Shown: piece after piece, positions 34,139 to 42,111 of the stretch
Numbering within the stretch: the stretch's first letter is position 1
Layout: each line of letters begins with the position of its first letter
Assembly: GCA_963728495.1 (NCBI GenBank)
Contig: CAVSKI010000001.1
Coordinates: 62,001-126,000 of the forward strand
Length of the DNA stretch: 64,000 nucleotides
Direction of reading: 5' to 3'
Origin: JACVRW01 sp963728495
GTDB taxonomy: Bacteria; Actinomycetota; Thermoleophilia; Solirubrobacterales; Thermoleophilaceae
Notes under the pieces: generated by a model
Database searches by the model: none
Told to the model about the DNA's origin: nothing
The model's input: the letters and a program-made list of their open reading frames with translations, nothing else
Position numbers and translations under genes: made by a program

Positions 34139-35638
34139 CTAGGCGGCCGCGGGCGGTCCGAACCAGGTGGTGAGCGCGGCCGGGAGCGCCTCGTCGGAGA
34201 GATCTCCCACCCACGCGACATATCCGTCGGGCCGGATCAACACGGCGGTGGGAGCAGTCACCGCCCCGAGTGCCGGAAGCTCCCACGTACCAACGTATTC
34301 GGCGTCGATCAACTGAACCCGATCTGCCCATGGAGTGATGTCGAAGCCGCCGGGCTCACCGAGGTTGAGCAGCACCGGCCGGGCAGCGTGCAGCAGGGTG
34401 AAGACCCGCAGCGGGCCGTCGGCGGTGACCAGGTCGAGATCGGGCATGCGGCGTCCGAGCAGCGGGTGTCCCTCGCCGAGGTCGTAATGAATGTCCAGAC
34501 CGAACATCATCGCGGCGAATCGTCTGCGCGACTCCTCCGTCATGAGGAGCTCGGCAATGGTGGCGCGCAAGGCCTCCGTGCGTTCGTCCGGGCGGCGGAG
34601 CGCGACGTGCGCCATCGAGGTGCGCAGCACCCGGGCAGCGACCGGGTGACGCTCGGCGTGGTAGGTATCCAGGAGGCTTTCCAGGGATGTCCCGTTGACC
34701 ACCTGGGCCAGCTTCCAGCCCAGATTCATCGCATCCTGCACGCCGACCTGGAGACCCTGTGCACCATCCGGGGAATGCACGTGCGCGGCGTCGCCGGCCA
34801 GCAGGACCCGTCCCTTTCGGTATGCCGCGGCCTGCCGGGTCATGTCGGTGAACCTGGAGAGGAACGTGGGACTGTGGACCCCATAGTCCGTCCCGTAGAC
34901 GCCGATGAGCGCCTCGCTGAGATCGCTGAGGGTGGGTTCGGTCGAGGACCCGACGTGCTCCTCGGTGATCATGACCCCTACCGGCCCGCTGTCCGCGTAG
35001 ACCACCTCGCCGTCGCGGATCTCGTACTCCACCCTGCCGAGGGCATGCATGCCCTTGTCGTCGTGGCGAATGCCCCACCCCGGCGGCTCCTCGGCCAGCT
35101 CGACCTCGGCGATCAAGCTGCTGGTAGTCGGATCCCATCCCGGGAACTCAATGCCGGCTGCTTTACGGACCAGACTTCGCCCTCCGTCGGCCCCGACGAG
35201 ATACTGCGCCCGTAGCGACTGGCCGTCCGAGACCTCGACGTCGACGCCGGTGTCGTCCTGCGCGAAACCCGTCACCTCACGTTCGCGATAGATCGTCACC
35301 GGCAGCTCGCCGACCCAGCCGGCCAGTATGCGCTCGATGTGCTTCTGCCAGAGCCCGAGCGAGTAGGGATGCCGGGTCGGAAAGTCGCTGATGTCCAAAG
35401 GGACGCCGGCGAACTGCCCGACGTTGGCCACCTGTCCCTCAGAGAGGAACCGATCGGCGATTCCGCGCTGATCCATGATCTCGATCGCGCGTGAGTGCAG
35501 ACCACCTGCGCGCGAGCCCGGAAGGTCCTGGCTGGCGCGCCGCTCGACGATCGCAACGTCCACGCCCGCCAACGCCAACTCGCCCGCCAACATCAGCCCC
35601 GTCGGACCTCCTCCGGCGATGACAACCGCGTGCTCCAT
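34139..35638 (-). CDS. FAD-dependent aromatic monooxygenase (rifampicin monooxygenase/Rox-like)
   Basis: A 499-residue group A flavin monooxygenase. It has AVVIAGGGPTGLMLAGELAL at the N-terminus, YLVGADGGRSLVRKAAGIEF (DG motif), LLAGDAAHVHSPDGAQGLQ (GD motif) and a thioredoxin-like C-terminal domain (AVLIRPDGYVAWVGD). The overall layout resembles Rox and polyketide hydroxylases such as PgaE. ATG 35638 is used because the FAD motif starts at residue 3. It is divergent from a methyltransferase, suggesting a shared promoter region and perhaps joint modification of an aromatic compound or drug. Confidence 0.85.
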   Translation of the reverse strand: MEHAVVIAGGGPTGLMLAGELALAGVDVAIVERRASQDLPGSRAGGLHSRAIEIMDQRGIADRFLSEGQVANVGQFAGVPLDISDFPTRHPYSLGLWQKHIERILAGWVGELPVTIYREREVTGFAQDDTGVDVEVSDGQSLRAQYLVGADGGRSLVRKAAGIEFPGWDPTTSSLIAEVELAEEPPGWGIRHDDKGMHALGRVEYEIRDGEVVYADSGPVGVMITEEHVGSSTEPTLSDLSEALIGVYGTDYGVHSPTFLSRFTDMTRQAAAYRKGRVLLAGDAAHVHSPDGAQGLQVGVQDAMNLGWKLAQVVNGTSLESLLDTYHAERHPVAARVLRTSMAHVALRRPDERTEALRATIAELLMTEESRRRFAAMMFGLDIHYDLGEGHPLLGRRMPDLDLVTADGPLRVFTLLHAARPVLLNLGEPGGFDITPWADRVQLIDAEYVGTWELPALGAVTAPTAVLIRPDGYVAWVGDLSDEALPAALTTWFGPPAAA

Positions 35639-35885
35639 TTCGGGACTCCCATCCGTCGGTTCTGGATTCGGCCGGCGATTATGCGGCACGATTCGGGCTC
35701 TCATGAAGCCTCGTCTCTGCGGTATAAATTGGAGGTGGCAAGGGGCGGGAAGTGACGCCCGCTGCCGGCCTTGCTGCTCGGGCCGAAACTCCGTCTCTCT
35801 CCCGGTTGCGCTTGCCGCGGAACGGTGCCCTGCAACCCTGGCGACGCCGATATGCATGGTCTTGCCCCCGCGGTCCGGAACGGGG

Positions 35886-35898
35886 GATACTGCGGCGA
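35886..35898 (+). promoter_or_regulatory. -10 box and leaderless start of the methyltransferase gene
   Basis: GATACT at 35886-35891 is followed after 6 nt by ATG 35898, with no ribosome-binding site. Confidence 0.45.
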
Positions 35899-36698
35899 TG
35901 TCGCAGGAGGACTACTTGCTGGCCAACCAACCCTCGGAATTGGAGCGCCTGCGGCTGCAGTCGCTGGTGTGGGAGCCAACCGGGCGGCAACTCCTCTCGA
36001 AAGTCGGCGGCGGATCCGGCGGACGCGCGCTGGACGTCGGCTGCGGAGCCATGGGCTGGCTTCGGATCCTCAGCGAGTGGGTCGGCCCGTCCGGCCAGAT
36101 CGTGGGTTTCGACGTCGACGAGAGCATGCTCAAGGCCGCTCGTTCATTCCTGGAGGAAGAGGAAATCGGCAACGTGGAACTGGTCGTCGATGATCTGTTC
36201 GACACCAAGCTGGAGCCGCAATCATTCGATCTCGTCCATGCCCGCTACCAGATCGCTCCGCTCGGACGCGGCCGCGAACAGGTGGCCGCGCACCGGCGGT
36301 TGGTCAAGCCCGGTGGCTCACTGGTCCTGGAAGAGTGGGACCTGGCCTCGTGGCACTTCAATCCCACGGCCCCTGCGGCCGAGCGACTGATCCGATTGCT
36401 CACCGAGATCTTTGCCGGCTTGGGCGGCGAAGCCGGTCGCGGGCTTCCCGAACTGCTCCGCGAAATCGGCATCGAGGAGCCGGGCATCGACGCGCACGTG
36501 ATTGCGCTCAAACCAGGCCATCCATATTTGCGTCTGCCGCTTCAGTTCAGCGTCGCGCTCGAATCGCGCCTGCTTGAGAGACTGAGCGAGGACGAGCTCG
36601 CCTCGCTACGCCGCGAAGCGGAGGCCGAGTTGGCCGAGCCCGGCAGATGGGGCACGACCTTCACCCTGATCCAGGCCTGGGGCAGACTCGAAGGCTGA
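35898..36698 (+). CDS. class I SAM-dependent methyltransferase
   Basis: A 266-residue methyltransferase. Motif I is ALDVGCGAMGWLRILSEW, motif II IVGFDVDESMLKAARSFL, motif III VELVVDDLFDT, followed by FDLVHARYQIAPLG and LVKPGGSLVLEEWDLASW. The substrate is unknown. It is divergent from the Rox-like monooxygenase with a 259-bp gap, so both may tailor the same small molecule. It converges on the second CNB-TrxR-like gene. Confidence 0.88.
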   Translation: MSQEDYLLANQPSELERLRLQSLVWEPTGRQLLSKVGGGSGGRALDVGCGAMGWLRILSEWVGPSGQIVGFDVDESMLKAARSFLEEEEIGNVELVVDDLFDTKLEPQSFDLVHARYQIAPLGRGREQVAAHRRLVKPGGSLVLEEWDLASWHFNPTAPAAERLIRLLTEIFAGLGGEAGRGLPELLREIGIEEPGIDAHVIALKPGHPYLRLPLQFSVALESRLLERLSEDELASLRREAEAELAEPGRWGTTFTLIQAWGRLEG

Positions 36699-36719
36699 GA
36701 CGTAGCCACGCCAAGCGCG

Positions 36720-38411
36720 CTACGCCTGCAGCACCTGGTGTGCGAAACGCACGGCCAGCGCGCCGTCGCCGACGGCGCCGGACACGCGCTTGGTAGCACC
36801 GGCACGAACGTCGCCCGCGGCGAAGACGCCGGGCCAAACCGTTTCGAGCAGGTGCGGCTGCCTGTCGGTCGGTCGCCACCGGTTCGGTCCCTCACATTCC
36901 GCCGCGCCGCTGCCGCACCTGATGTAGCCGGCCTCGTCGAGGTCGAGCATCGTGTGCACCGCCTCGGTGCACGGCTCTGCGCCGATCATCACGAAGACAT
37001 CCGATACCGCGACGCGCTCGACGTTCCCGCCGGCGCGGTCGCGCAGATCCGCGTGCTCCAAGCGGCCGTTGCCGTGCAGGGCGCTGACCTCGGTATGAGT
37101 GATCACCTCGATGTTCGGACGCGACTCGATGCGCTCGAGCAGGTACCTCGACATGCTTTCGGCCAAGCCCTCGCCCCGCAGGACCACGCGGACGCTGCGC
37201 GCCCAGCGCGAGAGATGCGCGGCCGCCTGGCCGGCCGAGTTGCCGCCCCCAACCACGATCACGTCCTGCCCACGGCATCGCTCGGCGTCGGTCGGCATGG
37301 CCGCGTAGTACACGCCGGCGCCCGCGAACCGCTCGGCATTTTCGGCCGCGAGTACCCGCCAGCGCGCACCGGTGGCGACGACGACCGTGCGGGCAAGCGC
37401 GTGCTGCCCGTCGTCCAGATCGATGCGGACGAGCCCCTCCGCGCCGCGCGCGAGCTCGACCGCGCGGTGGAAGCTCGACAGCACCGCGTCGAAGCGGCGC
37501 GCCTGCAGAGTCGCCTTGCGGGTCAGCGCGCTGCCGGGTATCCCGGTGGGAAAGCCGAGGTAGTTCTCGATCCGGGTGCTGGTACCGGCCTGGCCGCCCG
37601 GCGCCCACGCCTCGGCCACGAGTGTGCGCAGTCCTTCGGACCCGCCGTATACGGCGGCGGCGAGTCCCGCAGGTCCGCCGCCGAGCACGACCACGTCGAA
37701 TCGCTCGCCATCGATCTCCGCACGTAGTCCGAGCTCGCGGGCGACCTGCGCGGCCGAGGGATTGCGTAGCACGGCCGTGTTGCGCACGAGCAGCGGCGTC
37801 TCTTCGCGCGGAATCCCGAGCCATTCGAGCATCGCCGCGCTCTCCTCGTCGGTGTCGACGTCGTACCACCGCACTGGGATCAGATTGCGCTCGAGCAGAT
37901 CATGCACCTCGAAGGCGCGGCGCGACCCGTGCGACGCTATGAGCCGGAGAACGCCGTAGCCATGCCCCTCGTGCCATTCCCTGCGCGCCATCATCGTGCG
38001 CAGTACGAGCTCGGCCAGCTCGGGCCACGATGCGAGCATCGCCCGTAGAGCCGGGCGCTCGAACGCGATCACGTCGGTCGGCTCGTCGGCGACGCATTCG
38101 GCGATCGCGGGCTCGCCGGTGAAAGTCGCGATGTCGCCCAGGAACGTCCCCGCGTCCGCGTCGGCGACCCAGACGTCCTTACCCGGCTTACGATCGAGCA
38201 CCCGGACCCTGCCGCGCTCGATGACGAGAAAGGGGGCGTCGCGCTGCCCCTGCTCGTACAGTGCCTCGCCGGCCGCGAACGACCGGCGCGTCCCCAGCAC
38301 GGCGAGACGCTCGAGCTTCGCCGCGGACATCCGCGGATACATCGTCGTGTCGGCGAGATCGGGAAAGCTCTCGGCGCGGATCTGCTTGGTTGTCGTCTCT
38401 TCAATGGCCAC
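36720..38411 (-). CDS. cyclic-nucleotide-binding / thioredoxin-reductase-like fusion flavoprotein (copy 2)
   Basis: A 563-residue protein with the same three-part plan as 19106-20755. The N-terminal cNMP-binding domain has AGEALYEQGQRDAPFLVIER and DAGTFLGDIATFTGEPAIAE. The thioredoxin/ArsC-like linker is LLERNLIPVRWYDVDTDEE. The TrxR-like domain has FDVVVLGGGPAGLAAAVYGG, VIVVGGGNSAGQAAAHLSRW and VFAAGDVRAGATKRVSG. The CxxC position reads YAAM, so no redox disulfide is present. The two copies are clearly paralogous but well diverged. Confidence 0.85.
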   Translation of the reverse strand: MAIEETTTKQIRAESFPDLADTTMYPRMSAAKLERLAVLGTRRSFAAGEALYEQGQRDAPFLVIERGRVRVLDRKPGKDVWVADADAGTFLGDIATFTGEPAIAECVADEPTDVIAFERPALRAMLASWPELAELVLRTMMARREWHEGHGYGVLRLIASHGSRRAFEVHDLLERNLIPVRWYDVDTDEESAAMLEWLGIPREETPLLVRNTAVLRNPSAAQVARELGLRAEIDGERFDVVVLGGGPAGLAAAVYGGSEGLRTLVAEAWAPGGQAGTSTRIENYLGFPTGIPGSALTRKATLQARRFDAVLSSFHRAVELARGAEGLVRIDLDDGQHALARTVVVATGARWRVLAAENAERFAGAGVYYAAMPTDAERCRGQDVIVVGGGNSAGQAAAHLSRWARSVRVVLRGEGLAESMSRYLLERIESRPNIEVITHTEVSALHGNGRLEHADLRDRAGGNVERVAVSDVFVMIGAEPCTEAVHTMLDLDEAGYIRCGSGAAECEGPNRWRPTDRQPHLLETVWPGVFAAGDVRAGATKRVSGAVGDGALAVRFAHQVLQA

Positions 38412-38495
38412 GGTCGTCTGCCAAGGAGTATCAAAGAGACATTGTCAGCAAGGCTCGCCACCGCGGCGAGAGCCGGCCGCGATGGCCGGCCCGTG

Positions 38496-39035
38496 TCAGC
38501 GGGCCGCGCGCGGACGCGTCGTTCGGCAGATCGACGGCACGCTCGAAGCGTCGGTGAAGACGGGCACCATCACGCTGCCACGCGTGGGATCGTGGGGATG
38601 GCCCAGCAGGTGGCCCATCTCGTGGATCATCGTGGTGCAGAGCATGTACCAGTCCTCCGACATGCTGGCCGACGTCGGCCAGCGCCAGCGCGCTAGGGCG
38701 ACCACGCAGTTCGTGTAGCTGCCCGCCGGAGCGGCAAGGTTGTTAGCTCCCAGGGAGGAGTCGAACGTGACCCAAGCGTCGGTGGCGGGATCGACGCCGG
38801 GGGCCAGCCGGCTCCGGGCCACAAACTTGATCTGGCCGTTGCATGGTGTGGCGCGCCAGTATCGCCGCCCCACGGCCACGGCAACCGCGAGCGGTGTCGG
38901 CGCCTTGGCCCGCGAGACGACCGTGTGCGCCTGCGTCCGGTTCTTTTCCCCCCCGCGCTGGGCGCCATCGGCCGTCGCCGGTGCGGCGAGCGCAGCGACA
39001 ATCGCGGCGGCGGCAAGGATGTGGGAGGTGGCCAT
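38496..39035 (-). CDS. secreted zinc metalloprotease-like protein (matrixin type)
   Basis: A 179-residue protein with a signal peptide (MATSHILAAAAIVAALAAPA, then TADGAQ). The zinc motif is HEMGHLLGHPHD at about residues 138-149, i.e. HExxHxxGHxxD of matrixin-like metzincins, followed by GSVMVP, in which the Met fits the Met-turn. It is about the size of a bare catalytic domain. It likely acts outside the cell. No propeptide cysteine switch is seen. Confidence 0.75.
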   Translation of the reverse strand: MATSHILAAAAIVAALAAPATADGAQRGGEKNRTQAHTVVSRAKAPTPLAVAVAVGRRYWRATPCNGQIKFVARSRLAPGVDPATDAWVTFDSSLGANNLAAPAGSYTNCVVALARWRWPTSASMSEDWYMLCTTMIHEMGHLLGHPHDPTRGSVMVPVFTDASSVPSICRTTRPRAAR

Positions 39036-39194
39036 CTCCCGAGCATGGCTTTGGCGACGGTCCCCGGCCTCATCCCCCGCGGGTGATCATTGGAGGGGCT
39101 GTCGGGTGAGTATGAGGTGAGGCCAGACTCACCCTTTGGCCGTCCTGCGCCGATGAATAGAGCGGGCGGGACTACACCCCGCCCACCTCTCCCC

Positions 39195-39896
39195 ATGCCC
39201 GCACACCCACCCATCACAGTCGCCATCGCCCGTCTCGATGACCTGCTCGCACTCGGCCTCCAAGCCCTGCTGACCGACGATCCCTCGGTGTCGATTGTGG
39301 CGGAGGACATCGCCTACGACCGCCTGTCTGTGGTCCTGCGAGCCCACCGCCCGAGCGTGCTGATCGTCGACGCGAGTGCCCTGCGCGACCTCGCCCAGAT
39401 CCGCGAGCTCAGCGTCCAGCATCCTCACACCCGCCTGGTCCTGTTCGCCGAGGGCCTGTCCGCCGCCGACTCCGCCCAGCTCCTCGCCTTCGGCGCCAGC
39501 GCCTGCCTTTCCCGGGCCACTCAGGCGCGCGACGTGCGCAACACGATCCATCTCGCCTCGCGCGGCCTCCAGGTCACCCCACTCGCCGCCAACGACTGGA
39601 GCGATGCACCGGCCAGAGATCCGCGGCTGACGCAGCGCGAGGGCGACGTGCTCGTCCTACTCCGGGAGGGTCAGAGCAACGCACAGATCGCGCTTACGCT
39701 GCAGATCGGCGTCGAGACGGTGCGCACGCACGCACGCAACATCTACCGCAAGCTGGGCGTCACTTCGCGACGCGCTCTGGTCGAGCTGCCGCGACCGCCT
39801 GCAGAGCCGGTGACACCGCCGACCCCCGTGAGCCCCGGCCGCACGCGCCACCGCGCCGCCTCCAGGGCTCGCAAGCGGCGACCGATGCACAGCTGA
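39195..39896 (+). CDS. LuxR/NarL-type response regulator
   Basis: About 233 residues from ATG 39195. The receiver domain has TVAIARLDDLLALGLQALL and the phosphorylatable Asp in SVLIVDASAL. The C-terminal HTH is LTQREGDVLVLLREGQSNAQ, then VETVRTHARNIYRKLGVTSR. A basic Pro/Arg tail follows. In-frame ATGs at 39090 and 39153 are alternative starts. No histidine kinase is adjacent, so its input is unknown. Confidence 0.82.
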   Translation: MPAHPPITVAIARLDDLLALGLQALLTDDPSVSIVAEDIAYDRLSVVLRAHRPSVLIVDASALRDLAQIRELSVQHPHTRLVLFAEGLSAADSAQLLAFGASACLSRATQARDVRNTIHLASRGLQVTPLAANDWSDAPARDPRLTQREGDVLVLLREGQSNAQIALTLQIGVETVRTHARNIYRKLGVTSRRALVELPRPPAEPVTPPTPVSPGRTRHRAASRARKRRPMHS

Positions 39897-39930
39897 GCGA
39901 TCACAGTCCGGCGGGCTGCGATCGCGTCCA

Positions 39931-40677
39931 CTACCGCGTGATGGTCACGGGTACTCCGCCGCCGATGCGACGCGCCAACCAGGTGATGGCGCCCGTGTTG
40001 ACTCGGATGCAGCCGTGCGAGACCGCGGTCCCAGGCGAGCCGGAGAGGTTGCCGGTGCCGTGGAGGGCGATCTGGCCTGGTCCACCTTCGAACTCCTGCA
40101 GGACATTCGATCGCGCACTGGTGGCGAGGGCGAACGGGCCGCCGGCAGCAAAGGGGGAGAGCGCGACGGCCTCCTCGATGAAGAAGCGGCCGCGCGGGGT
40201 GGGTGTCGAGGGCTTGCCTACGACCGCTGGGAACCGGCGCGTGACGCGGCCGTGACGGTAGACGATGACACGGCGGGTCGAGAGCTTGACCGAGATCTGC
40301 CACTCGGTGAAGGTGCCCCTGGTATGACGGGCGGAGATCCAACCTTTGTGTCCGTTGGGCCGCCCGGGTAGCCGGACCTGCAGCCATGAGCTTCCGCCGC
40401 GGTCGGTCGAGCGGCCCAGGACCGGCAGCACAGTGCGTACTCCTGTCAGCGGGCGCCGGGCGGGGACCGCCTCGATGCGGTGGGCGTCTGCGTCTGGACG
40501 AGACCGGACGGGATGATCCTCCGAAAGGACCACGAGCGCCTGGCTCGCCGGCCCGGTGGCGGCGGAGGCGTGCGCCGGAGCGACGAGGACGGTGCCGGTG
40601 ATGGCCGTGATGAACGCCACCGCCAGCCCCGCGGCCCCCCGGCCGAGGCCGGGGGATCGCGGAGCGGCATGGCTCAT
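39931..40677 (-). CDS. L,D-transpeptidase (YkuD), coupled to the ice-binding protein gene
   Basis: A 248-residue protein: signal peptide/anchor (LAVAFITAITGTVLVAPAHA), an SH3-like segment (WLQVRLPGRPNGHKGWISA), and a YkuD domain with the strand VIVYRHGRVTRRFPAVVGKP, the IALHGTGNLSG histidine and the catalytic cysteine in AVSHGCIRVN. It makes 3-3 crosslinks or attaches proteins to peptidoglycan. Its ATG overlaps the upstream ice-binding gene's stop (ATGA at 40674-40677), so the two are translated together. Confidence 0.88.
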   Translation of the reverse strand: MSHAAPRSPGLGRGAAGLAVAFITAITGTVLVAPAHASAATGPASQALVVLSEDHPVRSRPDADAHRIEAVPARRPLTGVRTVLPVLGRSTDRGGSSWLQVRLPGRPNGHKGWISARHTRGTFTEWQISVKLSTRRVIVYRHGRVTRRFPAVVGKPSTPTPRGRFFIEEAVALSPFAAGGPFALATSARSNVLQEFEGGPGQIALHGTGNLSGSPGTAVSHGCIRVNTGAITWLARRIGGGVPVTITR

Positions 40678-41816
40678 CCGGTGAACGGCGACGGGCCGCG
40701 GCGCGGCTGGAGCACCTGTGCGGCGCAGCCGCGGTAGGCGAACTTCAGCGTCTTGGCGCGGGTGGCGTCCTTGAACGTGACTCGTGCGTTGATGGTATGG
40801 CGGCCGGAACGGGCCGACACGTGCACTCGGAACGGGGAACCGGCCCGGCTGGCGATACGCGTGCCGTCCATCCTGAACACGACGCGCTCGATCTTCGTAC
40901 CGCGGACCGTGGCGCTGAACCCGTCCGTACAGTCGCCACGCGGCGAGCGCCGGATGATCGCGGTGCCGTTCCGGGTGGGCAACGTCGACCGACTTTGGGG
41001 CGGGGACTGGTTGCCGTTGCCCGGCGCGGTGCCGCCGCCCGGCGCGGTGCCGCCGCCCGGCGCGGTGCCGCCGCCCGGGCCGGTGCCGCCGCCCGGCGTG
41101 GTGTTGGCGCCACACCCCGCGGCGTTGACGACGTTGTTATCGAGACTGACCTGGCCGATCCGGGCGAGGGCACGCCCGATCAGGTTCGCTCCGGTGTTCA
41201 GCGTGATGCTCTGGTCGGCCATGATGTTTCCGCGGAAGTCCGTGTTGGTGCCGATGGTGGCCGAGCTTCCGACCTGCCAGTAGACGTTGCACGCGGACGC
41301 GGTGCCGATAACCGACGCGTTGGATGCGGTGGTCAGAGTAGAGCCGATCTGGAACACGAACTGCGCGTTGGGAAGTCCCAGGTCGTTGAGGGTGAGCTGG
41401 CCGGTGAGCTGAGCAGAACCGGTGAACCTGTAGTTGCCGGGGGTAAGGACCCCCACGGTGCCCAGGTCTTGGCCCGAGATGTCGATAAACGGCAACTGCC
41501 CGGCCGCGGAGTTGTAGGCCGTGGTCAGGTCAGTCTGCGCCTGCAGCGAGTGGGCATCGCCGGCATGCGTCGCGCCATTGAGGGTTGCGGGACCGAAGCC
41601 CGACAGCGCCGTACCGGGGTTGACCCCGAGGTCGCCGCTGAGCACCGACGAGCCGGTGTTCGTGACGGTTGAGCCGCCCAGGACCGAATAGCTCTTGGCG
41701 GTCTGGAGATCGACCGGCGCGGCCGCAGAGTTGGCAACCGGGACTGCTAGGAGCGCGAAGCACGTGGCGACGGCGATGCCGACGCGGCCCCGCTTGGAAC
41801 GGGTGAGGTTGGACAT
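40674..41816 (-). CDS. secreted DUF3494 ice-binding-like protein
   Basis: A 380-residue secreted protein. After a signal peptide (VGIAVATCFALLAVPVANSA) comes a DUF3494 ice-binding-like beta-solenoid domain (SYSVLGGSTVTNTGSSVLSG, DLGVNPGTALSGF, LTPGNYRFTGSAQLTG, GRALARIGQVSLDNNVVNAA) to about residue 235. A PGGGTA-repeat linker and a C-terminal domain with two cysteines (RGDCTDGF, YRGCAAQ) follow. Such proteins bind ice or act as surface adhesins. An L,D-transpeptidase is coupled downstream and a possible c-di-GMP riboswitch lies upstream. Confidence 0.85.
   Translation of the reverse strand: MSNLTRSKRGRVGIAVATCFALLAVPVANSAAAPVDLQTAKSYSVLGGSTVTNTGSSVLSGDLGVNPGTALSGFGPATLNGATHAGDAHSLQAQTDLTTAYNSAAGQLPFIDISGQDLGTVGVLTPGNYRFTGSAQLTGQLTLNDLGLPNAQFVFQIGSTLTTASNASVIGTASACNVYWQVGSSATIGTNTDFRGNIMADQSITLNTGANLIGRALARIGQVSLDNNVVNAAGCGANTTPGGGTGPGGGTAPGGGTAPGGGTAPGNGNQSPPQSRSTLPTRNGTAIIRRSPRGDCTDGFSATVRGTKIERVVFRMDGTRIASRAGSPFRVHVSARSGRHTINARVTFKDATRAKTLKFAYRGCAAQVLQPRRGPSPFTG
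41023..41094. repeat. 18-bp coding minisatellite in the ice-binding gene
   Basis: Four tandem 18-bp units (GGCGCGGTGCCGCCGCCC, the fourth with two changes) encode the PGGGTA linker. Slippage could change linker length between strains. Confidence 0.85.
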
Positions 41817-41897
41817 GAAGGTCCTCTTGATGGTCGAGCAGCCCTCTTACGACGTTCCTAGGCCGCGATGACCGCTTGGGGGAGCGGCCGGCGTGGT

Positions 41898-41985
41898 GTC
41901 TCTTCGGTAGCCCGGCGAACTCCGGTGGAGTCCCGTGGCTTTGCGGACCCGCCTCGCGACGAGGGTGCCTGAGTCGAGAAGACTG
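41898..41985 (-). ncRNA. possible c-di-GMP-I (GEMM) riboswitch upstream of the ice-binding operon
   Basis: On the minus strand the 5' leader contains AGGCACCC, a stem CCTCG/CGAGG, then GGTCCGCAAAGCCACGGG, a second stem ACTCC/GGAGT, and CGCCGGGCTACCGAAG. GCAAAGCC followed by CGG and later GCCGGG-TACCGA is the recognisable core of the GEMM-I aptamer. The usual GAAA tetraloop is absent and the outer stem is imperfect. About 80 nt separate it from the ATG at 41816, room for an expression platform with the GGCCGC...GCGGCC hairpin. Assigned from memory of the consensus; a covariance-model search is needed. Confidence 0.4.
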
Positions 41986-42111
41986 CTCTGATGTCCGAAC
42001 TGGATCGGCCCGCACAACCCAGGCCTTGAGTCGAACGCGCGAGGCTCGACCTTTCGTCGATGGGCTAGACCGGACTAGGGCGCGGCGGGCGCCACGTAGT
42101 CTCTGAACGAC

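Noticed and set aside
41023..41094. Regular tandem repeat that could suggest a CRISPR array
   Set aside because: Units are contiguous, 18 bp, without spacers, and encode the PGGGTA linker in frame.
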